Part shown: piece after piece, positions 25,047-33,598 of the stretch | Position numbering within the stretch: position 1 is the stretch's first letter | How the letters are laid out: the number at the start of each line of letters is the position of its first letter | From: JABDKJ01 sp039028335 | GTDB lineage: Bacteria; Bacteroidota; Bacteroidia; Flavobacteriales_D; JABDKJ01 | Length of the DNA: 42,480 bases | Assembly: GCA_039028335.1 (NCBI GenBank) | Contig: JBCCIF010000018.1 | Coordinates: 1 to 42,480, forward strand | Reading direction: 5' to 3' | Made by a program: the position numbers and the translations under genes | The notes under the pieces: model-generated | The model's database searches: none | The model's input: the letters and a program-made list of their open reading frames with translations, nothing else | What the model was told of the DNA's origin: nothing

Positions 25047-27278
25047 GTGGACGCTATTTTAAAAGCATATGGGCTAGAATCCTGTTCCGTAAAGCAACTA
25101 GCAGGCTACGATTCGAAGAACTTCAAGATTAGTCGAAGCGATGAGGAGAGCTTGGTTCTCAAACAGTATCCTTCTTCTGAAAAGGCATTCGTTGAAGCAG
25201 AAATTGACTGTATAGCTTTTCTTCAAAAGAGGCTTTCATATGATCTCCCCGGAGCCCTTGAAGGGTTCGATATGCACATGCAATCTGATGGATCAATTTC
25301 TAGGATTATCCCTTTTATTTCAGGAGAATTTCTTTCAGAGCGAATCCACAATCTTGAATTGATTGGCAATTTTGGTCGATTTGTTGGGAAATTGCTAAAA
25401 TCCTTTCAGGGATATAGAAATGCTGTCATCGAAGCCAGAACAATACACTGGGACTTGAAACATTGTCTTCTAAATAGGCCGAAGCTCTCATGCATAAAAG
25501 ATTCAATTCAAACCAATTGCGTAGATTTCTATCTCGACCGATTTGAACATGAAGTTCTTCCGCAATTTCAGGAATTGAGATGGTCTGTTATCCACAATGA
25601 CCTCAATGACAACAATGTGCTTTGCAGGGATAATGACATTAAAGGCATTATTGATTTTGGAGACATGGTCTATGCGCCTCTCATCAATGAGGTTGCAATT
25701 GCCTTGACCTATTTGCTCTTTGACAAAGAAGAGATTTTGGAAGTTGCCGCCACTTTTTGCAAGGCCTGCAATGAACAATTCCCACTGAAAGAAAAAGAAC
25801 TCTTACTGCTTTATGATCTCATTGCAGCACGCCTTTCAGTTTCCGTTCTAAATTCCGCAGAGGCCAAAGAAAAAAATGCAGATAGTGAATACATCCTCAT
25901 TAGCGAAAAGCCGGCTTGGGATTTACTTTTCAAATGGTTGAAACTAAATCGCCTTCGATTTACTGATGCAGTTCTTGAAGCGTGTGGTTTTGATAAGATA
26001 AGCTCTCATTCAAAAGACATTCATAGGCTTAGAAAGGAGAATTTCTCCGAGAATCTCAGTCTCTCTTATAAAGAGCCCATTCATATGGAAAGCGCAGCTT
26101 TTCAATATATGTACGATGCGCAAGGAAACACCTATTTGGACGCATACAACAATATACCACACGTTGGACATTGCCATCCGCGAATTAGCCGAGCCATTGC
26201 GAGTCAAAGCCGAAAACTCAATACCAATACACGCTATCATTTTGATTTGTTAGGGGGCTATTCGGAACTACTGCTCTCCTATTTCCCCAACTATTTGAAT
26301 AAGTTGTTTATGGTGAACAGCGGAAGTGCAGCCTCAGACCTTGCCGTAAAATTGGCAATGAAATATAAGGGAAGCAAAGATGTTTTGGTTTTGAAGCATG
26401 GCTATCACGGGAATTCCCAATTGGGTGTAGATATATCTTCCTACAAGTTCGATGGAAAAGGAGGAAAAGGAAGACAAGAAAATATTCACGTCTTGCCTTT
26501 ACCGAAAGAATTCAATGGTCGATCAGGAGAAGACTACGCAAAAGAGGCCAAACAAATCATCGAAGCACTCATCGATCGAGGCATTCGACCAGCTTGCTTT
26601 ATTTTTGAAAGCATTAGCGGTTGTGGAGGCCAGGTTCCCTTGGCCAAGGATTATTTAAAAATTCTGGTTCCCTTTTTAAAACAAAAGGAAATTCTCTGCA
26701 TCAGCGATGAAGTGCAAGTGGGATTTGGACGATTGGGCAGTCATTTTTGGGGCTTTGAAATGCATGGCACTGAACCGGACCTCGTGATTCTTGGTAAGCC
26801 GATTGGCAACGGCCATCCTATGGCTGCTGTGCTTTGCACAGCCTCGGTCGCAGAACGCGTTGCCCATTCTGAAAGTATGGAGTTCTTTTCTTCATTTGGC
26901 GGAAACCCCGTTTCCTGCGCAGTAGGCACTGAAGTACTAAAAATCATTGAAGAGGAAAAGCTTCAAGAAAATGCCCGAAAAGTGGGTGACATTTGGAAGA
27001 ATGAACTCTTGAAAATACAGTCGCGATTCCCAAGTATTGGAGATGTGAGAGGTCAGGGGCTCTTCATTGGTATTGAAATGGTCAAAGAAGATGGTATCTC
27101 TCCTGACACAGAATTGGCTCAACTCTTAAAAAACCAAATGAAGGAACGCTTCATTCTCTGCAGCACAGATGGCCCCTTTGACAACATCATCAAATGCAAA
27201 CCTCCACTGTGTTTCACTGCCGAAAATGCCCTTACGTTCTGCAGGAATTTTGAAGCTCTATTAAAGGAAGGAGTTTAA
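25047..27278 (+). CDS. Fused amino-alcohol kinase (APH fold) and phospho-lyase (ETNPPL/PHYKPL-type class III PLP enzyme)
   Basis: A 743-aa bifunctional enzyme. Residues about 1-300 are an APH/choline-kinase-fold kinase: IHNDLNDNNVL with catalytic Asp185, and the metal motif IIDFGD with Asp203. Residues about 330-743 are a class III PLP enzyme with the PLP lysine Lys584 in LGKPIGNGHP and the cofactor Asp in SDEVQVGFGR (about 553-562). HFWGF and FFSSFGGNPVSCAVG match human ETNPPL and PHYKPL, which split phosphoethanolamine or 5-phosphohydroxylysine into ammonia, phosphate and an aldehyde. In animals the matching kinase for hydroxylysine is an APH-fold protein, so the fusion likely phosphorylates an amino alcohol and then removes ammonia and phosphate. 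The substrate is unproven. Confidence 0.85.
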   Translation: MDAILKAYGLESCSVKQLAGYDSKNFKISRSDEESLVLKQYPSSEKAFVEAEIDCIAFLQKRLSYDLPGALEGFDMHMQSDGSISRIIPFISGEFLSERIHNLELIGNFGRFVGKLLKSFQGYRNAVIEARTIHWDLKHCLLNRPKLSCIKDSIQTNCVDFYLDRFEHEVLPQFQELRWSVIHNDLNDNNVLCRDNDIKGIIDFGDMVYAPLINEVAIALTYLLFDKEEILEVAATFCKACNEQFPLKEKELLLLYDLIAARLSVSVLNSAEAKEKNADSEYILISEKPAWDLLFKWLKLNRLRFTDAVLEACGFDKISSHSKDIHRLRKENFSENLSLSYKEPIHMESAAFQYMYDAQGNTYLDAYNNIPHVGHCHPRISRAIASQSRKLNTNTRYHFDLLGGYSELLLSYFPNYLNKLFMVNSGSAASDLAVKLAMKYKGSKDVLVLKHGYHGNSQLGVDISSYKFDGKGGKGRQENIHVLPLPKEFNGRSGEDYAKEAKQIIEALIDRGIRPACFIFESISGCGGQVPLAKDYLKILVPFLKQKEILCISDEVQVGFGRLGSHFWGFEMHGTEPDLVILGKPIGNGHPMAAVLCTASVAERVAHSESMEFFSSFGGNPVSCAVGTEVLKIIEEEKLQENARKVGDIWKNELLKIQSRFPSIGDVRGQGLFIGIEMVKEDGISPDTELAQLLKNQMKERFILCSTDGPFDNIIKCKPPLCFTAENALTFCRNFEALLKEGV

Positions 27279-27556
27279 CGATTTAAACAATTACTCATGT
27301 CCCCACAAACGGATGGGAGTAGATTTCTACTTCTTACTGATTTCAGCAGCTTGAGTCAAAAAAATTATCACGACTAAAGTCGAATATGGCTGATCTTTTT
27401 GCGCACATCTTTCAGCTATCCATCACCATTCAACTTAGCGATGCTAAAAAACAATTTCAATCGCCCATTTAATAGCTATAGTACCCAAATTGAAACCTTG
27501 TCTCATTATTATACGCAAATAGCAATACTGAGCACGTAATCATTTTTATGATTTGA
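27279..27556. other. Non-coding stretch after the kinase/phospho-lyase gene
   Basis: Together with the terminator this makes a 341-nt gap (27279-27619). It contains only short reading frames (26-28 codons) without family resemblance and two tiny stems (for example CGAC/GTCG near 27371-27382). It may be a long 3' untranslated region or hold a small RNA that ends at the terminator at 27557; nothing in it identifies a known RNA. Confidence 0.4.
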
Positions 27557-27608
27557 GCGGTTAGGCCTTAAACTTCATCCAGAATTCCAAACCTAGCCGC
27601 TTTTTTTT
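27557..27608 (+). terminator. Intrinsic terminator
   Basis: GCGGTTAGG (27557-27565) pairs with CCTAGCCGC (27592-27600), a 9-bp stem with one G-U pair and a 26-nt loop, followed by eight T (27601-27608). It points along the + strand and lies about 280 nt after the kinase/phospho-lyase stop. On the - strand no T-tract follows, so it does not serve the DUF4407 gene. Confidence 0.65.
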
Positions 27609-27619
27609 ATTGCACAAAA

Positions 27620-28729
27620 TCAGCCTAAATCCGTTAATCTCTTTTGCTTCTCAAGAAATGCATCTGCCTGATGAAAAATCAAAGCGCGTGCCTTTTGCTT
27701 TTTATAGTGATAGCTTTCATCCTCATCTTTCAATGAAGTGTAAACACGTTTATTAAGCTCCTTATCTGCTAACAAAAGCTCTTTTCTTTGTTGTCCCTTC
27801 TGTTCTGCCCATATTAAGACCTCATTTTGTCTTTCATATAATTTTATATCATATTCCCCATCATTGGACATGAGTTTTGCAATAATTGGTGAAGTTTCGA
27901 TTGCTAAAAACAAGAGGAATATAAAGAAGGAAGGTAACCAAGGTAATTCACCTAATGCTCCAATGCGCGCCATCAAGCCATCAAAGCGGTCAATTACGGG
28001 TTGGGTTTGAGCGATATGCTCTTTCTCGCTTTGCTCCAATTCGCGCATGCGCTCCAAAAGAAGTACTTTTTGCTCTTCTCCTGCCTCTTTCAAAGCACGC
28101 AATTCGGTTAAGGCTTCATCGTGTTTTGCCCTTTTCTCTGCATAAACTGGTCCTTTACCCAGTTTCATCGTCCCTTCTCTTCCTTCGGCCTCCGCAATAA
28201 AGGTGTCGTACAATGCATTTACTTCTTGATCTTTTTGGTCAATGCGCTCATCTATTTTGTCCAGAGAATTCTGAAGCGTTGATATTTCTTCTGCATAGAT
28301 CAATCCGACCTGTTCCTGATTCTGAAGTGTCATTTCATTTTTTTGCTCGAGCAAAACGCGATCTATTTCTTTTTCAAATATTTTTAGCTCGAGAGGTTTA
28401 GAAATGACCACTGCAATGATAACGGCCAAGACGATTCGAGGAACGGCTTGCAATAATTCATCCCACTTATTGTCTCTTCTCTTAATAGAACTTACGATAA
28501 AGCGATCGAGATTAAAAATAAGCAGCCCCCATACAAGTCCAAAACCAATGGCGATTGGAATACTGTCAAATACGGTAAATAAGGCATATGAAGATGCGAT
28601 GAAGGCCATAAGGGCGGTAAAAAATACCGTACCTCCTATTCCGGCATACTTAATTTGTTCAGATTGCGGTGATTCGGACAATAGCTCAGGGTCTGCGCCA
28701 GAGCACATCCAGAAAAAAGACTTAATCAT
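27620..28729 (-). CDS. DUF4407-family membrane protein
   Basis: A 369-aa protein with the DUF4407 layout: a short N-terminal segment (MIKSFFWMCSGADPELL), membrane helices near 31-53, 57-75 and 96-115, a long coiled-coil periplasmic or cytoplasmic arm (about 118-250, many Glu/Lys/Gln), and a final helix near 265-287. The motif LIFNLDRFIVSS is typical of the family. Function is unknown; some relatives sit in phage or envelope contexts. It is transcribed divergently from the CMD-family gene with a 166-nt gap. Confidence 0.8.
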   Translation of the reverse strand: MIKSFFWMCSGADPELLSESPQSEQIKYAGIGGTVFFTALMAFIASSYALFTVFDSIPIAIGFGLVWGLLIFNLDRFIVSSIKRRDNKWDELLQAVPRIVLAVIIAVVISKPLELKIFEKEIDRVLLEQKNEMTLQNQEQVGLIYAEEISTLQNSLDKIDERIDQKDQEVNALYDTFIAEAEGREGTMKLGKGPVYAEKRAKHDEALTELRALKEAGEEQKVLLLERMRELEQSEKEHIAQTQPVIDRFDGLMARIGALGELPWLPSFFIFLLFLAIETSPIIAKLMSNDGEYDIKLYERQNEVLIWAEQKGQQRKELLLADKELNKRVYTSLKDEDESYHYKKQKARALIFHQADAFLEKQKRLTDLG

Positions 28730-28895
28730 TGTTTAAGATTTGATGGTTTCACTTGAAGAACGGAACAATTTTCCAAAAGATTGTTCGCATAATGTTAAAA
28801 GGGAAAATGTCGCTTCTAGTGGTTTATTTTTGAGACCTTGATTCAAAGCCAATAAAAAAATCTATACATTTCGCGATCTAAAATTGAAGAGTAAT

Positions 28896-29495
28896 ATGAA
28901 GCAACCTATGGTCAGTCCAATAGACCGAAATTCAAGCGATGAGACAGAAGAAATGGCACGGTTCTATGAAGAGACACTGGGATTTACACCGAATAGTTTA
29001 TTTACCATGATGCACCGACCGCGCATTGCAAGAGCTTTTTTAGAAATGAATCAAGCTGTAATGGAAAACAAAGGTCGTGTTACCAGCGCTTTAAAGAGAC
29101 AAATCGCCTATCTATCAAGCATGACTGCGGGTTGTCGCTATTGTGAAGCGCACGCAGTGCGAGCCGCTGTAAGATATGGTTCTGAAGAAGACAAACTCAA
29201 TAACATCTGGGATTATAAAAGCTATCCTGCATTTTCTGACGCTGAACGAGCAGCTTTTGATTTAGCTATAGCGGCTTCTTCTTTACCCAACGGTGTAAAT
29301 GATGAAGTTGCAGAGAACATGCGAAAACATTGGGAAGATGGTGAGATAGTTGAAATTCATGGTGTCATAGCTTTATTCGGTTATTTGAATAGATGGAACG
29401 ATGGAATGGGAACTCAACTTGAAGAGCCTGCAGCAGATGACGGGGTAAAGTATCTCGAGAAAAAAGGCTGGTCCAGAGGAAAACATCAGTACTGA
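28896..29495 (+). CDS. Carboxymuconolactone decarboxylase/AhpD-like protein
   Basis: A 199-aa all-helical protein with the CMD signature around SSMTAGCRYCEAHAVRAAVR; Cys80, Cys83 and His86 form the CxxC-x2-H redox site used by AhpD-type peroxidases and alkylhydroperoxidase reductants. The frame is open from a TTG at 28884, but ATG 28896 is the better start. The substrate is unknown; a role in peroxide handling is plausible. The following GyrI-like gene starts 5 nt after its stop, so they form an operon. Confidence 0.8.
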   Translation: MKQPMVSPIDRNSSDETEEMARFYEETLGFTPNSLFTMMHRPRIARAFLEMNQAVMENKGRVTSALKRQIAYLSSMTAGCRYCEAHAVRAAVRYGSEEDKLNNIWDYKSYPAFSDAERAAFDLAIAASSLPNGVNDEVAENMRKHWEDGEIVEIHGVIALFGYLNRWNDGMGTQLEEPAADDGVKYLEKKGWSRGKHQY

Positions 29496-29500
29496 TCAAC

Positions 29501-29983
29501 TTGGATCTTTCTTTTACAATTCGGGATTGGAGTGCAAGGCATTTCATTGGAATGTCCATGCAAAATTCAATTGCTCAAAACAAAACAGTTGAATTATGGT
29601 CTTCGTTCATGCCGAGGAAAAGAGAATTAGAATCTATTTCGAGTGATTTATTCGCTATTCAAAGCTACTCGAAAGGTCATTTTCAAAAGTCATTTGATCC
29701 ACATTCCGAATTTACAATTATGGCCATGATCGAAGTCTTGGCAGGTCATGTTCTGCCCAATGGCATGAAATCTTTAATCATCCCTAAAGGATCCTATGCC
29801 GTTTTCAACTATAAAGGAAAAGCAGCCGATTTTGCTCAAATGGCTATGGCCATTTACGGTAAAGTCATTCCTGAAAGCAAGCATCAAATTGCAGAAAGAC
29901 CCCACTTTCAAATAATGGGGCCTAAATATTTTGGTCCGGATAATCCGGCCTCTGAAGAGGAAATATGGGTACCTGTAGATTAA
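29501..29983 (+). CDS. GyrI-like small-molecule-binding protein
   Basis: A 160-aa protein of the GyrI-like/AraC-effector-binding fold. NKTVELWSSFMPRKREL and the acidic pocket region (DPHSEFTIMAMIEVL) match the Bacteroidota members of this family, which bind hydrophobic or cationic small molecules. There is no DNA-binding domain. The only start giving the full domain is TTG 29501, 5 nt after the CMD stop, so coupled translation is likely. Its stop codon shares TTAA with the convergent carbonic anhydrase. Confidence 0.7.
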   Translation: MDLSFTIRDWSARHFIGMSMQNSIAQNKTVELWSSFMPRKRELESISSDLFAIQSYSKGHFQKSFDPHSEFTIMAMIEVLAGHVLPNGMKSLIIPKGSYAVFNYKGKAADFAQMAMAIYGKVIPESKHQIAERPHFQIMGPKYFGPDNPASEEEIWVPVD

Positions 29984-30546
29984 AGAAAATCTACTTTTCC
30001 GCTATCTAGATTGTAATAAGCTGGAACGATTTTCACATTCCCTGCGTTAACAGCATCTCGAATAATATCTGATCTACTCATTAACTCTTCTGCTGTCATT
30101 TTAGCATTTATCTTTACGACTTCTGTCACGTCTGAACTCCCGTTTGAAGCTGCTAATGCGGGTGTAATATGCGAAAGCAAATGGTTTAAGTTGTGGCCGT
30201 TGTCACCACCACTCATCGCAGCGGTAACTGCACCGCAGCTCTCGTGCCCCATTACGACAATAACCTTTGATCCAACATGAGCAACAGCGTATTCCATACT
30301 CGCAATAGAAGAATTGTTAGCGATATTTCCAGCTACGCGAACAACAAAAAGCTCACCTAAACCTGCATCAAAAGCTAATTCTGGTACTACTCGACTATCC
30401 GCACAACTCAATACAATTGCATAAGGCGCTTGACCTCCAGTAAGGTCGCCTCTTCTGGAACTGTCTTGTAATTTTCCATCTAATTTATCTTCAACAAAAC
30501 GTGCGTTGCCCTCTTGCAATCTATCAATAATGTTTTCTATTGTCAT
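29980..30546 (-). CDS. Beta-class carbonic anhydrase
   Basis: A 188-aa zinc enzyme that interconverts CO2 and bicarbonate. The zinc ligands are Cys48, His101 and Cys104, and Asp50/Arg52 form the catalytic dyad in CADSR; MGHESCGAV is the second signature. The frame is open from 30603, but that N-terminus is unusual for the family, and ATG 30546 gives the normal start MTIENIIDRLQ. No signal peptide, so it is cytosolic. It is transcribed divergently from the secreted protein at 30639, with only 92 nt between the start codons. Confidence 0.93.
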   Translation of the reverse strand: MTIENIIDRLQEGNARFVEDKLDGKLQDSSRRGDLTGGQAPYAIVLSCADSRVVPELAFDAGLGELFVVRVAGNIANNSSIASMEYAVAHVGSKVIVVMGHESCGAVTAAMSGGDNGHNLNHLLSHITPALAASNGSSDVTEVVKINAKMTAEELMSRSDIIRDAVNAGNVKIVPAYYNLDSGKVDFL

Positions 30547-30638
30547 TTTATTTTGTTTATGATTTCGATAAAGAAACAGCTTTTTTGCGAAATGGTTTAA
30601 CACTGGACAAAATCTGCTAATTCAGCTATCTTTATAAA

Positions 30639-31598
30639 ATGTTAAAACAGCTTTTACTCGGACTAATTTTGACATTCTCTTCTTGTGTATTTGCTCAGAA
30701 TCGGAAGCCATTCAACCTTATCAATGAATCTGAAGTGACGAGCATAGCTTATTGGAATCAAGGAGAGTCTGTCACTTATCAGGTAAATGAAACTGAACGT
30801 ATTCTCCGTCAAAAGAAAGACAAGAAAAAAGAAGTTTCTGAAGAACAAAATTCGTTTCATCTAACACTTTCTGTTTTGGACAGCACACAAAGTTCATATC
30901 AAATGGAAGGCTTCTATACCGATTTTGAGTTTGAAGAAGAAATGGACGAAATGGCGGAGGAAATTATTCGGCTCACTGAAAATATTCCTATCGTATATCA
31001 CACCGATGAATTTGGAAAATTCGATAGTCTGTACAATGTGAAAAGCTTGCAAAGGACAACGGGTAAAATGGTTGATGAAATCATGGAAATGGCAGAGATC
31101 GACAGCCCTTTTGCTAAGTTGATGATGAAACCGTTCACCGATCAACTGCTAAAGGAGGAAAATCAAGCTGCCTTATTCTGCTCAGAAATTCTCTCTATCC
31201 ATCTGATTCAAGGTGGCCAATGGAAGCGAAGCAAGGAATACATCATGGATTGCGAATTCGTCACCATGAATAGTTATAAAGTTGAAGGACAGGCTTTTGT
31301 AGAACTGAAGAAAATAGACACCAAAAACAAATTGGCTACTTTCAAAGTCGAACTATTGGCAAACGAAGAACAGATATCCAGATATATTCAAGATATTTTT
31401 GTTTCCATGTGTATGGACTTAAAACAAAAATTTGATGCCGAGAGTTTTCGCGTAAAACTCAATGAGAAAATGACTTTTGCAATTGACCTTGAAACAGGTT
31501 GGCCCAGAACAATTAATTCTCACACCGAAATTAAAGTGCGCGATTTCGAAAAGAAATTCATCAAAGAAATAGAAAAGCACTACGTTTTAAAGAATTGA
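30639..31598 (+). CDS. Hypothetical secreted protein (DUF6263-like)
   Basis: A 319-aa exported protein with signal peptide MLKQLLLGLILTFSSCVFAQ; the SSC could also be read as a lipobox. The mature protein is beta-rich with an acidic cluster near 85-110 (EFEEEMDEMAEE), resembling DUF6263-type envelope proteins, but the match is loose. A one-mismatch -7 box (TATCTTTA, 30627-30634) ends 4 nt before the ATG, so the transcript could be nearly leaderless. No catalytic motif is seen. Confidence 0.6.
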   Translation: MLKQLLLGLILTFSSCVFAQNRKPFNLINESEVTSIAYWNQGESVTYQVNETERILRQKKDKKKEVSEEQNSFHLTLSVLDSTQSSYQMEGFYTDFEFEEEMDEMAEEIIRLTENIPIVYHTDEFGKFDSLYNVKSLQRTTGKMVDEIMEMAEIDSPFAKLMMKPFTDQLLKEENQAALFCSEILSIHLIQGGQWKRSKEYIMDCEFVTMNSYKVEGQAFVELKKIDTKNKLATFKVELLANEEQISRYIQDIFVSMCMDLKQKFDAESFRVKLNEKMTFAIDLETGWPRTINSHTEIKVRDFEKKFIKEIEKHYVLKN

Positions 31599-31673
31599 AA
31601 GGCTATCCATTGAGTTTGGTAAGAATTCGCTTTTCATTCGAACAATATAAAAGATTAATGCGTTCTTTATGCA

Positions 31674-32450
31674 GTGTTACATTACAACACATATCTCAAT
31701 AATGAGAGCGATGAATGGGTGACGTTTATTCACGGTGCAGGAGGAAGCAGTTCAATTTGGTTCAAACAAATCCGCGATTTTCAAAAACACTTCAATGTCT
31801 TACTCATTGACCTCAGAGGTCATGGAAAGAGCAAAAATCCGATCTACGAAAAGTTCAAGAAGTATACTTTCCAAGCGATAGGAAATGAAATTATTGAAGT
31901 TATCGATCACCTGAATATTGAAAAGACACACTTTGTAGGTATCTCATTGGGAACAATCATTGCTCGCGAACTTTCAGAGCGATTTCCGGAAAAAACGGCC
32001 AGCTTAATTTTAGGAGGAGCCGTGATGAAAATGAATTTGCGGAGTCGATTTCTGATGAAAGTTGCTGTTTTGGTGCAGTCCATTATACCCTATTTGTTGC
32101 TGTATAAGTTGTATGCCTTCATCATAATGCCTAAAAAGAGTCATCGTGAATCCCGCAACTTATTTGTACGTGAAGCACGAAAGCTCTACCAAAAGGAATT
32201 TCAGCGCTGGGTCACATTGGCCTCGGAAGTAAAGCCCTTATTGCGCATCTTTCGACTCAAAGAATCGGGTATTCCAACTTTATATATCATGGGCTCTCAA
32301 GACCATATGTTTTTGCCTTCAATAAAAAAATTGGTTGAAGAGCACAGCGATAGCGAATTGTATGTAATTCCAGATTGCGGACATGTAGTCAATGTCGAAC
32401 AGCCCTTTCAATTTAATCAGCAAAGCATTGCGTTCTTGAAGTCAATTTAA
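31674..32450 (+). CDS. Alpha/beta hydrolase
   Basis: A 258-aa alpha/beta-hydrolase-fold enzyme. HGAGGSSSIW provides the oxyanion region, the nucleophile is Ser91 in GISLG, and Asp210 (GSQDHMF) and His237 (DCGHVVN) complete the triad. Start is GTG 31674; the ATG at 31669 is out of frame. No signal peptide, so probably cytosolic. Substrate not predictable: family members include esterases, lipases, and C-C hydrolases. It lies 75 nt after the previous gene on the same strand. Confidence 0.85.
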   Translation: MLHYNTYLNNESDEWVTFIHGAGGSSSIWFKQIRDFQKHFNVLLIDLRGHGKSKNPIYEKFKKYTFQAIGNEIIEVIDHLNIEKTHFVGISLGTIIARELSERFPEKTASLILGGAVMKMNLRSRFLMKVAVLVQSIIPYLLLYKLYAFIIMPKKSHRESRNLFVREARKLYQKEFQRWVTLASEVKPLLRIFRLKESGIPTLYIMGSQDHMFLPSIKKLVEEHSDSELYVIPDCGHVVNVEQPFQFNQQSIAFLKSI

Positions 32451-32573
32451 TCTCTGGTATGAAGCTTATGGGCATTAACATAAAACATTGTTAATCAGAT
32501 CCTTGAACATCTTTTCTTGTAACGCTTAGGTCCTGTTCACATTAGATATTTAGATATCAAACATTCTATTCAC

Positions 32574-33101
32574 ATGACCAAGCTCTTCTACCTTTTTCTC
32601 TTTCTCAAACTCTGTCTGGTTGGTTCTTCCCAAAATGTTACTGAGGTAATTCAAGAAAACTACTCCGCATGGGTGCTCAATACAGATTTCAATTTACCCG
32701 CCATTCGTTTCAACACCTTTGAACAATCTAAAGCTGGAGAGCGACAATCGCTGGGACGTCTTTCTGTGTTTAATTCTGTTGGTGCCGGAATATCCGTGAA
32801 CAGAGGCTTTTTTACTGAAATTAAGTCTGCGGATCATAAAGAACACGTTATCAATACACAAATGAAAAACCGTTTTGGATTGCATATGGGTATGCTCTTC
32901 TCTTATCCTAATGACAGCACCAAGAATTTTGTTTTCGCACCAACGTTGGGCCTGCAAATATTGGACATTCAGTTTGGAATGGGCTATGAATTGGGCACCA
33001 TTCAAGTTGGTGAGAATCGATTGTTCTACACTTTGGCATATCGCATCCCAATAAAGAAATTATACAATCTAAGTTATATAAGAATGAAAAGAAACCAATA
33101 A
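32574..33101 (+). CDS. Hypothetical exported protein (possible small outer-membrane beta-protein)
   Basis: A 175-aa protein with a signal peptide (MTKLFYLFLFLKLCLVGSSQ). The mature part alternates short hydrophobic and polar segments with repeated Gly and aromatic residues (LGRLSVFNSVGAGISVN, FGLHMGMLFSY, FGMGYELGTI), consistent with a small beta-sheet or barrel-type envelope protein. No family named. It is separated by only 38 nt from the CarboxypepD_reg-type gene that follows (ATG 33140), so they likely share a transcript. Confidence 0.5.
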   Translation: MTKLFYLFLFLKLCLVGSSQNVTEVIQENYSAWVLNTDFNLPAIRFNTFEQSKAGERQSLGRLSVFNSVGAGISVNRGFFTEIKSADHKEHVINTQMKNRFGLHMGMLFSYPNDSTKNFVFAPTLGLQILDIQFGMGYELGTIQVGENRLFYTLAYRIPIKKLYNLSYIRMKRNQ

Positions 33102-33139
33102 GGCTTATGGAATATAATCAAGGTCTGCATCTCTATTTC

Positions 33140-33562
33140 ATGAAGAAGCTACGACCGATTTCATATCTCTTTCTTTTGGTTCTAATGGCACAATTAAATC
33201 CATTACATGCTCAAGATAAAAAGACCACAAATTTGCGTTCTCGGTTAATTGATGGACATACTAAAGAACCGTTGATTTACGCGAGTATCTATATAAAAGG
33301 AAGCAGAAAAGGATGTCATAGCGATGTCAATGGATATTTCAATCTGGCCTATGAATACGAAGGATCAATTGAAGATATTACAGATACGCTTATGATCAAT
33401 TATATCGGATATGAAAGCATTGTAATTCCAATTAAGGATTTCATCAACAAAAAATGGTCTTATCCACCTCAAAAAGCTGAATTAAGAAATGGTAGGTCTA
33501 AATTGAAAAGGCCTGGAATTCATCGAAGAATTTGGAATAGTATCGGACGCATTTTCTCCTAA
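33140..33562 (+). CDS. Small secreted protein with a CarboxypepD_reg-like domain
   Basis: A 140-aa exported protein. The frame is open from 33107, but ATG 33140 begins the signal peptide (MKKLRPISYLFLLVLMAQLN). Residues about 35-110 match the start of a carboxypeptidase-regulatory-like beta-sandwich (LIDGHTKEPLIYASIYIKGS, then SDVNGYFNLAY), the plug-associated N-terminal module of Bacteroidota outer-membrane transporters. Here it stands alone and ends in a basic tail (KLKRPGIHRRIWN). It may assist a surface protein. Confidence 0.65.
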   Translation: MKKLRPISYLFLLVLMAQLNPLHAQDKKTTNLRSRLIDGHTKEPLIYASIYIKGSRKGCHSDVNGYFNLAYEYEGSIEDITDTLMINYIGYESIVIPIKDFINKKWSYPPQKAELRNGRSKLKRPGIHRRIWNSIGRIFS

Positions 33563-33598
33563 AATTATTCATCTTTATCGCTTATAGCATTCAAGTAA

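Noticed and set aside
27297..27472. Two short ATG frames (26 and 28 codons) after the kinase/phospho-lyase gene
   Set aside because: No ribosome-binding context and no family resemblance.
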